From Actinopolymorpha pittospori (GTDB taxonomy: Bacteria > Actinomycetota > Actinomycetes > Propionibacteriales > Actinopolymorphaceae): a stretch of DNA of 64,000 nt. The position numbers were made by a program, and so were the translations under genes. Positions 44,050-52,614 of the stretch are shown in pieces. The DNA lies in NCBI RefSeq assembly GCF_014873875.1, contig NZ_JADBEM010000001.1:5828001-5892000 (forward strand), in the 5' to 3' direction. Numbering within the stretch: the stretch's first letter is position 1; each line of letters opens with the position of its first letter. The notes beneath the pieces were generated by a model. That model did no database searches and was not told the origin of the DNA. It was given only the letters and a program-made list of their open reading frames with translations.

Positions 44050-44391
44050 ACATACTCGCCGCTCGAGGGTGCGGCGTGTACGCGGCGAAGTCTTCGCCGC
44101 GGTGACGAACCCGCAGGTCAGAGGGTGGTTGGCGTCCTTCTGTAAAACCGTCGACCCGAGGGCAGTCGACACCTCGCCCGACGACTCCGACGATAGGAGG
44201 CGTCTGGCAGGTTGTACGCGGGGGTGTGACCGCCCGGCCGGCCGGGGTGCGGGATGTGTAGCTCATGCGCACGGTCGTGGGTGCGGGTTTGGGTGCGAAA
44301 TGCTGTCGGCGGGGGTGGTTGTGGGGGCTGTGGGGGAGTGGGCTGGTGGCAAAGTCGCTGGTAGATGGCGTGGTCGCTGTTGGGGAGAGTT

Positions 44392-44448
44392 CTCATAATC
44401 CCTGGGTCGCGGGTTCGAGTCCCGCCCGCCCTACCCCTACTGACCTGC
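44392..44448 (+). repeat. Right attachment site (direct repeat, 57 bp)
   Basis: Identical copy of 33213-33269: the 3' part of tRNA-Met from the anticodon loop and 15 bases beyond. The 5' half of the tRNA is missing here. The island is therefore about 11.2 kb between crossover points. Confidence 0.9.
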
Positions 44449-44895
44449 GAAGATGCGGATCTTCGGCAGGTCGTCGGCCTGGTTTGCGCGGTTCGGGTGC
44501 GAGTGTGGGTGCGAAATTGTCCCTTGGTCGGTTCTGACTGTGGTCACTCCCGTTGACGGTGGACTCACAGGACTGACAGGGGGCGGCCGGTTGCCGCACC
44601 CGGGTGGAACTGCGCCGTCCTGGACGTCGTGGACTTTTGTCTGGCGTCCCCTACACGACGATCACCAGGGTCCACGCCCCTTGCGCTGCGGCATAGGCAC
44701 TGGCACATTGCCGCTCACCTCGTGGGTCTTTACTCGAAGTGCCCCGAGTCTCATCTCCGCAAGTTCCCGCTAGCGCTGGTGGGGTGTGTCATCCCGAGGT
44801 CCCCGCAGCCGGTCTGCTACGTCGGCCCGTGCCGCCTTGGGGCCGATGCTCTCGATGACGCATGCTCGTGGAGTGCCGGCGGACTTGGATTAGGG
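44449..44895. other. Gene-free region with diverged repeat of island left end
   Basis: About 190 bases after the right attachment site (to near 44640) resemble the sequence that follows the intact tRNA (33270-33460), with many substitutions and small indels. Nothing after that is recognisable until the enoyl-CoA hydratase gene. Probably a relic of a second, related element. Confidence 0.6.
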
Positions 44896-45711
44896 TCAGC
44901 TACCGGTGAAGCGTGGGTCGCGCTTATCCATGAATGCGGCGATGCCCTCCCTGCCATCAGTGCTACCGAACAGCCGGGACAGCGCGGCCTGCTCGGCCGT
45001 AAGCGCCGCGTCGAGTGCCTGTTGGACTCCTTCGTCGATCAGCCGCTTGGCCTCGCGTACGGCGAGAGGGGCGTTTGCGGCGAGCTCGGCGGCGAGCTCG
45101 CCGGCACATGACTGCAGGTCGCCCGGCTCCACGACCTGGACGAGCAGCCCTCGACGTTCAGCCTCCTCCGGGCGCATGCTGCGGCCCCTGAAGATCAGAT
45201 CCTTCGTCGCCCTGGTTCCGATCGCCCGGGCCAGGCGCTGCGTCCCGCCACCGCCTGGGACGAGACCGAGCTTGACCTCCGGCAGCCCAAACCGCGCTTT
45301 CGTGGACGCCACGATGAGGTCGCAGCACAGGGCGAGTTCGAACCCACCGCCGAATGCGTAGCCGTTGACCGCTGCGACCGTCGGTTGCGGCAGGTGCTCG
45401 AGCTCGGTGAAGACCGACCGGGAGAGGCGTTGGTAGGCGTCGAAGTCCGCCTTGCTGGCGTCGCGGTACTCCGCCACGTCGGCACCGGCGATGAATCCGC
45501 GTCCGGTTCCCGTGATGACGAGAGCGCGTACGTCGGAGCCGCGGATGGAGCGGAAGTAGTCGCCTAGCGCTGTCACCATGCCGGTGGAGAGTGCGCCCAG
45601 GGCGGCTTCGCGGTCGACGCGAAGCGTGGCAACCGCGCCTTGACGGGTTTCGACCAGGTGGTCGTGGACCCGCCTGTGCGGGAGTGCTGCGGGATCGGTG
45701 GCGTCGGTCAT
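44896..45711 (-). CDS. Enoyl-CoA hydratase/isomerase family protein
   Basis: Crotonase-fold enzyme of 271 residues; hydrates or isomerises an acyl-CoA. Oxyanion-hole segments are FIAGADVAEY and NGYAFGGGFELALCCDLIVAS; the catalytic region FGLPEVKLGLVPGGGGTQRL keeps the first Glu, while the second Glu of hydratases is not in its usual place. ATG 45711 overlaps the CoA-transferase stop (ATGA). Last gene of a seven-gene operon. Exact acyl substrate unknown. Confidence 0.92.
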   Translation of the reverse strand: MTDATDPAALPHRRVHDHLVETRQGAVATLRVDREAALGALSTGMVTALGDYFRSIRGSDVRALVITGTGRGFIAGADVAEYRDASKADFDAYQRLSRSVFTELEHLPQPTVAAVNGYAFGGGFELALCCDLIVASTKARFGLPEVKLGLVPGGGGTQRLARAIGTRATKDLIFRGRSMRPEEAERRGLLVQVVEPGDLQSCAGELAAELAANAPLAVREAKRLIDEGVQQALDAALTAEQAALSRLFGSTDGREGIAAFMDKRDPRFTGS

Positions 45712-46883
45712 CCGATGGCTCCTTCGGCGCGCAGACCGGCGATCTCCTCGGCTGAGAGCACTTCGGCGAAAATCTCGTCGGTGTGCTGGCCCGCTGTCGG
45801 CGGCGCGTAGCGCAACTGCCAAGGCGTTTCCGAGAGGCGGATCGGGCAGCCGATGAGCTCGAGTCGTCCGGCGACTGGATGATCGACCTCGACGATGAGA
45901 TCGTGCCCTTGCTCGCGTAGCTCTTCTACCGCCTGTGCCGTGGTGCGTACGGGGGCACACCAGATGCCTGCCGGCATGAGCACACCGACCAGCTCCGCGA
46001 CGGTGCGCTGGACGGTTGCCCCCTCGAGTCGCTGTTTGATGTCGTCGCGGTCGCGCCACGCGTCGAGCCCCTCCATGCCGTCGACGCCGAGAAGGTCGGC
46101 GACCTTCGGGAACGGAGCCATCGCGAGCGCGAGCCAGCCGTCCGCCGCCTGATAGATCCCGAACGGCGCGGACAGCCACGCCTGCCCGATGCCCGCCGCC
46201 GACCGCTCCCAGTCCTGTCCCTGGTTGACCAGTGCCGAGATCTCCTGGCACTGCAGCGCGATCGCGGTCGAGTACAGGTCGACCTCGACGCGCTGGCCGA
46301 TCCCGTGCCGTTCCCGGGCGACCAACGCGGCCAGGATGCCGTTGGAGAGGGTGAGAGCGGTGGAAGCGTCCACGATCGACGTGCCTGCGGGGGTCGGTGG
46401 GTCACCAGCGCGGCCGCCGGCCGCGGCGAGGCCGGACATCGCCTGGATCAACAGGTCCTGGCCGGGCCGGTTTTCCTTGGCGAACACGGTGTCCTGACCC
46501 CAGCCGGAGCCCGAGCAGTAGATGATGTCGGGCCGGACCCGACGGAAGTCGTCGTACCCCAGACCCAGTCTGGATAGGACACCAGGTCGGAAGTTCTCGA
46601 CCACGACGTCGCAGCTTCGTCCGAGCTCGAGGATCGCGTCGCGGGCGGCGGCCGACTTGAGGTCGGCGGTGACAGAACGCTTGTTGCGGTTCATGGCGAG
46701 GAACGCCGCCGAATCGCCCGCCACCAGGTCACCGAGCATCTCCAGGGTTCGTTCCCACTCGCCACCCAGCCGCTCGACCTTGATCACGTCCGCACCGAGG
46801 TCGGCGAGCAGTTGGGTGCCGTAGGGACCGAGCATCATCTGGGTGAAGTCGAGGATGCGGATGCCTTCCAGCGCTGCTGGCAC
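45708..46883 (-). CDS. CaiB/BaiF-family (class III) CoA-transferase
   Basis: Moves CoA between carboxylic acids, 391 residues. Seen: N-terminal LEGIRILDFTQMMLGPYGTQLLADLGADVIKVE, the NRNKRSVTADLKSA segment, SCDVVVENFRPGVLSRLGLG, and the catalytic-Asp region SIVDASTALTLSNGILAAL. GTG 46883 has AAAGGAG upstream; the longer open frame runs into the MFS gene and is discarded. In the operon it may activate the imported acid with CoA taken from a metabolite, in parallel to the ligase. Confidence 0.93.
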   Translation of the reverse strand: MPAALEGIRILDFTQMMLGPYGTQLLADLGADVIKVERLGGEWERTLEMLGDLVAGDSAAFLAMNRNKRSVTADLKSAAARDAILELGRSCDVVVENFRPGVLSRLGLGYDDFRRVRPDIIYCSGSGWGQDTVFAKENRPGQDLLIQAMSGLAAAGGRAGDPPTPAGTSIVDASTALTLSNGILAALVARERHGIGQRVEVDLYSTAIALQCQEISALVNQGQDWERSAAGIGQAWLSAPFGIYQAADGWLALAMAPFPKVADLLGVDGMEGLDAWRDRDDIKQRLEGATVQRTVAELVGVLMPAGIWCAPVRTTAQAVEELREQGHDLIVEVDHPVAGRLELIGCPIRLSETPWQLRYAPPTAGQHTDEIFAEVLSAEEIAGLRAEGAIG

Positions 46884-46900
46884 GGCGTTCTCCTTTCGGT

Positions 46901-48238
46901 TCAGTGAGTGGAGGCCGGGACGGCGGCGGACGCGCGTCGTGCGCGTCCGAAGACAGCGAGCAGGATCGCGGGAACGGCTGCGACCGCCCCGGAGATAAGG
47001 AAGGACAGCTCCCACGAACCCGATGCATCGACGATGTAGCCGAGCACGATCGGCGCGAAGATGCCGGCCAGGTTGGCGATGAAGTGGACGAAGCCGGACG
47101 CTGCGCCGAAGCGGTGCGCCGGGATCGCGGGCTGGATCAGCGCGAAGAACTGCGCGCCCACCACGTAGAGGATGAACACGGTCACGGCCATCAACGCGAC
47201 GGCCGCGGCGGTGGTGCGAACGACGCCAACCGGAGCGAACGCGAGTCCCACCAGCAGCAGCCCGACGACCGTCGTCCACTTGCGCGACGCGAACAGGCCG
47301 AATCTCCGGCCGAGCGCATCGGTGAAGATCCCGCCGAGGGCGAGGCCGACGAAGCCGCACAGCCAGGGGATCGCGCCGGTGAAGGCGATCTGGTTCAGGT
47401 CCAGGCCGTGTGCGTCGTGCAGGAACTCCGGGAACCAGGTGAGGAAGGTGTAGAGAACCCAGGAGTAACCGAAGTAGGTGAGGGCCGTGGTGACGACGAT
47501 CGGCATCCGCAGGTAGCTCGCCAGGCTCCGGTCGTCCTGGTCGTCGGTGCCTGTGGACCGCGCGGCGACCTGGGCGTCCTCCTCCATCTCGGCTACCTCG
47601 CCCGCCCGCACCCACGGGTGGACGGCGGGGGTGTCCCGCACGAGGACCCACCAGCCGATCAGAAAGAAGATCCCCACCAGACCGAGGATGATGAACGGCG
47701 CCCGCCAGTTTCCGTGGAACGCGTTGATGATCGCGACAATGATGGGCGTGCCGACCGCCCCGCCGAGCGGCGTGGACGCCTGGGACAGCCCGAGAGCGGT
47801 GCCCATGCGACGGCGCGGGAACCAGTTGGACATCGTCTTGGCAGTCACCGACGCCTGTGGCCCCTCGCCGAAGCCGAACAACAGCCGGATGACCATGAAG
47901 GAGGCAAGGCCGAATCCCGCGGCGGTCAGGGCGGTGAACAACGACCACCATCCCACCGCCCAGGCCATCACCTTGCGCGGGCCGAACTTGTTGGAGGTGT
48001 AGCCGCCGACGAAGCAGAAAGGCGCGTACCCGACGAAGAAGATGGCGGAGATCCAGCCCCAGGTGGACTTCGAGAATCCGTACTCGGCGATGATCAATGG
48101 CGCGGCCAAACCGATGGCGGCGCGGTCGGCGTAGTTGAGTCCGAGCACGAGGAAGTTCGTGCTCAGGATGACCCACCGGTACCTGAAGCCCCTGTCGTTC
48201 CTGGTAGCGGTGCGAGTGGCGGGTGTAGTGGCAGCCAC
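46901..48238 (-). CDS. MFS transporter, anion:cation symporter type
   Basis: Twelve-helix membrane transporter of 445 residues from the ACS (GudP/ExuT/phthalate-permease-like) branch. Seen: FLVLGLNYADRAAIGLAAPLI in helix 1, VGGYTSNKFGPRKVMAW in the first conserved loop, and FGFGEGPQASVTAKTMSNWFP after helix 4. Members import organic acids with protons. Being in the middle of a CoA-ligase/transferase operon, it most likely imports the carboxylic acid that the operon degrades. Confidence 0.92.
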   Translation of the reverse strand: MAATTPATRTATRNDRGFRYRWVILSTNFLVLGLNYADRAAIGLAAPLIIAEYGFSKSTWGWISAIFFVGYAPFCFVGGYTSNKFGPRKVMAWAVGWWSLFTALTAAGFGLASFMVIRLLFGFGEGPQASVTAKTMSNWFPRRRMGTALGLSQASTPLGGAVGTPIIVAIINAFHGNWRAPFIILGLVGIFFLIGWWVLVRDTPAVHPWVRAGEVAEMEEDAQVAARSTGTDDQDDRSLASYLRMPIVVTTALTYFGYSWVLYTFLTWFPEFLHDAHGLDLNQIAFTGAIPWLCGFVGLALGGIFTDALGRRFGLFASRKWTTVVGLLLVGLAFAPVGVVRTTAAAVALMAVTVFILYVVGAQFFALIQPAIPAHRFGAASGFVHFIANLAGIFAPIVLGYIVDASGSWELSFLISGAVAAVPAILLAVFGRARRASAAVPASTH

Positions 48239-48298
48239 GGCTCGGCCTACCTCCTTCGTGTGGGAGCGTTTCTCAGCGAGTTCTCGTGCGCGGGTTGC

Positions 48299-49891
48299 TC
48301 ATTCGCCGACGAGCCGCGCACGGTCGGCCCAGTACCTCTCGCGGATCTCCCGGCGCCGCAACTTCCCGTTGCCAGAGACGGGCAACTCGGTCGCGAACTC
48401 GACGTAGAGCGGTTTCTTGTAGCTGGCAAGGCGTTCTCGGCAGGCGGTCACGACGTCTTCGTCGGACAGCGTGAAACCGGGCCGGGTGACGACCACGGCC
48501 GCGACGGCCTCGCCCCAGCGTTCGTGGGGAACACCGACCACCACGACTTCCTGTACGGCGTCGAGTTCGGCGATGGCGCGCTCTACTTCGGACGGGTAGA
48601 TGTTGAAGCCGCCGCTGACGATGACCTCGCGGCGCCGGTCGACCAGGTAGAGGTAGCCGTCGTCCTCCAGTCGGCCGAGATCACCGGTACGGAACCAGCC
48701 GTCGGCTGAGAGAACCTCGTGGGTCTCCTCTGGCCGGTCCCAGTACCCGGGCATCACGGCAGCTCCACGCACGCGTACTTCGCCGGGTGCTCCCACCGGT
48801 GCCGGGACGTCGTCGGCGTCGACAACCTGGAGTTCGATCTCGGCCACCGGCCGTCCTGCGGAGGACAGCCGCGCTGGCGCGGTGGCCGACGGTACGGGCC
48901 GATGCTCGGCAGCGCTCAGCACAGTGAGGGGCGCCAGGGCCTCCGAAAGGCCGTAGCACTGGTAGAGCACGTCACCGAACACCTCCCGTGCCCGTACCAA
49001 CGCCTGGGCCGAGATCGCCGAACCGCCGTAAGGCACCGCGCGCAGATGTGCCGCCCGGAAGGGTGTCCCGGCCTCAGCCCGGCGTTCGGCAACAGCGGTC
49101 AATTCCTTCAGCATCGTCGGAACGAGGGGGAGGACCGACACCTGGTGCTCCACGACGAGGTCGAGGGACCGGGGAGGGTCGAACCGTCGTACGGGCACGA
49201 CCGCGGCACCTCGGAACGTGTACGCCGAGCCGGCCGAACCACCGAAGTGACTCATCGGCGCCACGTGCAGCACGACGTCGCCGGGACCGGACGGCGGAAG
49301 TTCGGCCCAGAAGGCGCGCAGCATCGCGAGCCATCCGGCATGCGTGACGATCGCGCCCTTCGGCTGGCCAGTGGTCCCCGACGTGTACATCAGTGCCGCC
49401 ACCTCGTCCTCGGTCGGAGCCGGCACGTCCGGGGCCGTCTCGGAGGCACCTGGCGCGACCAGGTAGGCCAGCGTGGAGTCACTCCCGGCCACAGCCCCGC
49501 CGTCGGCGGCGACGAGCGTCCGCAACAGGGGGAGAGTGGAACGACGGTCCGCGACGAGTTCGGCGTGGGTCTGTTCGCAGAGGACGGCAGCCGCTCCGCA
49601 GTCGGCCGCGATGGTGGCGATCTCCTGGCCGTGCAGGCGACTGCTCACCGCGACCCGGACGAGTCCGCTCAAAAAGAGGGCATGCTCGACAATCAGAACC
49701 TCTGGCCGGTTGTCGAGCGCCATCACCACGCGGTCGCCGGGGCGCAGGCCGGCTGTCAACAGCCGGTTGGCGGTACGCCGGGCCGCGGCGCCGAGGTCTG
49801 CGAAGGTGAGCCACCCGTCCCCGGAGAGGATCGCGGGCCGGTCGGCGAAGCGTTCGTGCGCGCGGCGGGCAAGAGTGGCAAGGGTCGTCAT
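48299..49891 (-). CDS. AMP-dependent acyl-CoA synthetase/ligase
   Basis: Activates a carboxylic acid to its CoA thioester through an acyl-adenylate; 530 residues. P-loop ALMYTSGTTGQPKGAIVTH, A5 motif QCYGLSEALAPL, adenine/ribose contacts WFRTGDLGRLEDDGYLYLVDR, hinge RREVIVSGGFNIYPSEVE and the catalytic Lys region PVSGNGKLRRREI are all present. Start overlaps the stop of the binding-protein-like gene. No fatty-acid tunnel features can be read, so a short or aromatic acid is possible. Confidence 0.94.
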   Translation of the reverse strand: MTTLATLARRAHERFADRPAILSGDGWLTFADLGAAARRTANRLLTAGLRPGDRVVMALDNRPEVLIVEHALFLSGLVRVAVSSRLHGQEIATIAADCGAAAVLCEQTHAELVADRRSTLPLLRTLVAADGGAVAGSDSTLAYLVAPGASETAPDVPAPTEDEVAALMYTSGTTGQPKGAIVTHAGWLAMLRAFWAELPPSGPGDVVLHVAPMSHFGGSAGSAYTFRGAAVVPVRRFDPPRSLDLVVEHQVSVLPLVPTMLKELTAVAERRAEAGTPFRAAHLRAVPYGGSAISAQALVRAREVFGDVLYQCYGLSEALAPLTVLSAAEHRPVPSATAPARLSSAGRPVAEIELQVVDADDVPAPVGAPGEVRVRGAAVMPGYWDRPEETHEVLSADGWFRTGDLGRLEDDGYLYLVDRRREVIVSGGFNIYPSEVERAIAELDAVQEVVVVGVPHERWGEAVAAVVVTRPGFTLSDEDVVTACRERLASYKKPLYVEFATELPVSGNGKLRRREIRERYWADRARLVGE

Positions 49892-51078
49892 GCCTCGTCA
49901 CCATTTTCGGTGACCGTTCGCTGCCACAGGTCGAGCAGTTCCTTGCCGATGGCCGCCGGCGGCTCCTGCCGGCGTACCCGCTCGTGCAGCAGTTCCCCAG
50001 CGCGCTGCTGGTAACGGGGATATCCAGCGTCGCGTGCGCGCAGGAACGACGCGTCCAGCGTGGCCAGGGTGTCGGCGAAGAAGCCGTGGGTCAGGTCGTT
50101 CGCGGACGGATCGGTCCAGGCCCGGCGATGCCCGGGCTGGCCGCCCGCGTGCAGGTACGTGCCCCGCTGGCAGGCCTCGGACACGATCCACGCCGCGACG
50201 TCGACCGCGGCACCGGGATCGGCGCACTGGGCCGACACAGCCAAGCCGACCCCGCCGGTCATGGTGCCGACGGGTGTCGGTCCCGGGTATGGCGCGTCGG
50301 CGAACCTGAGGAGATGGCGGCCGTGTCCGTCGCGCGCGTAGTTGGAGTAGCCGAAGACGAGTGGGACGTAGCCGATCGGTGCCCCGGCGGCCATCGCGTC
50401 GAGCGTCTGGATCGGGTCACGGGTCAGCGATACCGGGTCCACCCGGTGCAGCAACTGGTACACCCGCTCCAGCGCGGCGACCGCGATCGACGGATCGATT
50501 CCGGTTCGCGGCCACCACCGCGGCCGACCGCCGACGCCGTCCGCGGTGAGGTTGGCCTCGGTGGCAACGTGGTGGCACAGCGAGATGAACGTCGACCACA
50601 AGTGCGTAGGGTTGGCCGGTGACTCGGCGACGACCCCTGCGGGTAGGGAGGCGAGGAGCGCGTGGGCCTCGTCCCAGGTCCGCGGTAGCGGCGCCTGGAG
50701 CAGGTCCGGCCGGTACGCCGACACCTGCGCCGCCGCATCCATCGGGAGCGCCCACTGGTGTCCGGCCATGGCATAGCTGCGGTAGCTGGGCCCGACGGAG
50801 TTCCGTTCCTGCTCGGCAAGGGTCTCGGCCGGCAGAACCTCGTCCAGGGGGAGCAACGCGCCAGTCGCCGCTGCCTGTCCGACGAAGGGGTGATCGATGG
50901 CGATTAGGTCGAACCTCCGGGCCAACTCGACCACGGGGACGTCCTCGAACTCTTGCAGCGAACGCGCTGCCCACTCGACCGTCACCTCCGGATGGACGGC
51001 GGTGAACGCGGCGGTGGCCGCGTGTACCGAAGCAGAGCCCCGGGGGTGGCTCCAGGTCATGCCCCGAAGGTGCGGCAT
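49888..51078 (-). CDS. Cytosolic solute-binding-protein-like protein
   Basis: 396 residues with the fold of sugar-type extracellular binding proteins (SBP_bac_1-like): LRGMTWSHPRGSASVHAATAAF at the N-terminus, ARRFDLIAIDHPFVGQAAATGALLPLDEVLP, and YPRYQQRAGELLHERVR near the end. The ATG at 51078 follows AGGA and the protein has no signal peptide or lipobox, so it should stay in the cytosol. No ABC permease is near. Related proteins beside CoA-transferase genes start with a comparable WDHPRG pattern, so the lack of a signal appears normal for this subfamily. Possible ligand sensor or carrier; function unknown. Confidence 0.8.
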   Translation of the reverse strand: MPHLRGMTWSHPRGSASVHAATAAFTAVHPEVTVEWAARSLQEFEDVPVVELARRFDLIAIDHPFVGQAAATGALLPLDEVLPAETLAEQERNSVGPSYRSYAMAGHQWALPMDAAAQVSAYRPDLLQAPLPRTWDEAHALLASLPAGVVAESPANPTHLWSTFISLCHHVATEANLTADGVGGRPRWWPRTGIDPSIAVAALERVYQLLHRVDPVSLTRDPIQTLDAMAAGAPIGYVPLVFGYSNYARDGHGRHLLRFADAPYPGPTPVGTMTGGVGLAVSAQCADPGAAVDVAAWIVSEACQRGTYLHAGGQPGHRRAWTDPSANDLTHGFFADTLATLDASFLRARDAGYPRYQQRAGELLHERVRRQEPPAAIGKELLDLWQRTVTENGDEA

Positions 51079-51130
51079 GTCGGTCCTTTCCTCAGGAGGT
51101 GGCGCGTCGGGAGGTGTGGTGTCGTGCCGT

Positions 51131-52156
51131 TCACCCCGGACTGGCGGTGGAGCGGCGTACGACGAGTTCGGGCGGAGGATCGCTGAGGAGGTGGCCGCCG
51201 GGTTCGGCCTTCGCGCCGGACAGCACCAGTTCCACAGCCCGCCGGCCCATCGCCTGCAACGGCAGCCGCACGGTCGTGAGGGGCGGGGAGCCGTGCGCGA
51301 CGAACCACGCGTCGTGCAGGCCAATCACGGACAGGTCCTCCGGGACGCGGACGCCGGCCTCGCGTGCGGCCGCAAGCGCTCCGACACTGACGACGACATT
51401 GGCGACGAACACCGCGGTGGGTCGCTGCGTACCGCTTATCAGCTTGCTCATCGCGGCGTGGCCGGCCTCGGAGTTCCAGTCCTGTTCGACGATCCACTTC
51501 CGACGGACGGGTAGTCCGTGCCGCTGGAGCGCCGTTCGCCAGCCCGACTGCCGGCGGTCGGAGAGGTCGGAACCCGCTCGCCCACCGAGGTAACCGATGT
51601 CGCGATGCCCGAGAGCGACGAGATGGTCGACGGCCACCCCGGCGGCGTCCTCGTCGGCCAGCCGCACCGCCGGGAGCCCGGCTCGGGGACGGCTGTTGAC
51701 CAACAGCGTCGGCAACCGCTCCGCCGCCCGTGTGGACAGCGCGTCGTCGAAGTCGAATCCGCTGCCCTGCCAGAGCAGACCGTCGATCCGGCCGTCTCCG
51801 AGTAGTTGGTCCAGTACGGCGTTGTTCGCCGCGAGTTCGGGTGCTTCCGCCAGCAGCAACACCTGGCCGGCCGCAGACGCCGCCTCCTGGGCGCCTCGGA
51901 TGATCCCGGCGTGAATCGGGTTGCTCACGTCGTGGACGACGAGTCCGATCGCGCCCGCACGAGAAAGGCGCAGTGCTCGTGCCGCACCGTGGGGAACGTA
52001 GTGCAACTCGCGCGCGGCAGCGACCACCCGCTCCCTGGTTTCGTCACGTACCCGCAAAGTGCTGTCACCGTTGAGCACGCGAGAGGCGAGTGAGACCGAC
52101 ACGCCGGCGTGCTGTGCCACGGCGGACAGTCCACGCGGCCGATGACCGGTGGTCAT
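51131..52156 (-). CDS. LacI-family transcriptional repressor
   Basis: 341 residues. HTH at the N-terminus: LSAVAQHAGVSVSLASRVLNG, followed by the hinge helix YVPHGAARALRLSRAGAIGLV, then a periplasmic-binding-like ligand domain with HDVSNPIHAGIIRGAQEAA and DDAAGVAVDHLVALGHRDIGYLGG-type motifs (here EDAAGVAVDHLVALGHRDI). It is second in the operon, overlapping the MaoC gene stop by four bases. The palindrome before the operon at 52627-52644 fits its DNA-binding type, so autoregulation by the operon's substrate or its CoA ester is likely. Confidence 0.93.
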   Translation of the reverse strand: MTTGHRPRGLSAVAQHAGVSVSLASRVLNGDSTLRVRDETRERVVAAARELHYVPHGAARALRLSRAGAIGLVVHDVSNPIHAGIIRGAQEAASAAGQVLLLAEAPELAANNAVLDQLLGDGRIDGLLWQGSGFDFDDALSTRAAERLPTLLVNSRPRAGLPAVRLADEDAAGVAVDHLVALGHRDIGYLGGRAGSDLSDRRQSGWRTALQRHGLPVRRKWIVEQDWNSEAGHAAMSKLISGTQRPTAVFVANVVVSVGALAAAREAGVRVPEDLSVIGLHDAWFVAHGSPPLTTVRLPLQAMGRRAVELVLSGAKAEPGGHLLSDPPPELVVRRSTASPG

Positions 52157-52614
52157 GCCGGCGCCTCTGTCGGTCGGCGCTCGACGAGGTAGATATGGAC
52201 CAACGCGAGGACGACCTCACCACGCTGGTTGGTGACGGTGACCTTCTCGTCGACGTAACCGGCGTCGGCGCGTGTCGGGTGCGGCCGAAGGCCGGCGATC
52301 TCGGCTTCCACCGAGATCGTGTCACCGATGAACACCGGCCGGACGAAGCGGATCCGGTCATAGCCGTAGCTGAACGCGACCGGATTGATGTCGCCGGCGG
52401 TCATCCCGACAGCGACCGACAGGATCAGGGTGCCGTGCGCGATGCGTTGACCAAAGGGTTGGGTGGCACACCATTCGGCGTCGACATGGTGGGGAAACCA
52501 GTCTCCCGTCTGACCCGCATGCAGAACGATGTCCGCCTCGGTGATGGTGCGTCCGGTGCTCTGCCGGCGTGTACCGACCTCGTAGTCCTCGACGTACCGC
52601 TTCACCGTCTGCAC
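52153..52614 (-). CDS. MaoC-like dehydratase
   Basis: Hotdog-fold enoyl-CoA hydratase of 153 residues. The hydratase-2 active-site pattern is present: Asp and His in TGDWFPHHVDAEWCATQPFGQRIAHGTL, then YDRIRFVRPVFIGDTISVE. The GTG start at 52614 has GGAGGAG upstream. It is the first gene of the operon, directly behind the LacI operator. Together with the crotonase-type enzyme at the other end of the operon it supplies two different hydratase activities. Confidence 0.92.
   Translation of the reverse strand: MQTVKRYVEDYEVGTRRQSTGRTITEADIVLHAGQTGDWFPHHVDAEWCATQPFGQRIAHGTLILSVAVGMTAGDINPVAFSYGYDRIRFVRPVFIGDTISVEAEIAGLRPHPTRADAGYVDEKVTVTNQRGEVVLALVHIYLVERRPTEAPA

Noticed and set aside
44393..44599. 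Small frames ending GRAGLEPATQGL at both attachment sites
   Set aside because: The peptide is the reverse translation of the tRNA 3' half and is a known annotation artefact; it does not show an integrase.
45708..48176. 822-codon frame that would fuse a membrane protein to the CoA-transferase
   Set aside because: The upstream part is the shadow of the MFS gene in another frame; the CoA-transferase has its own GTG and ribosome site at 46883.
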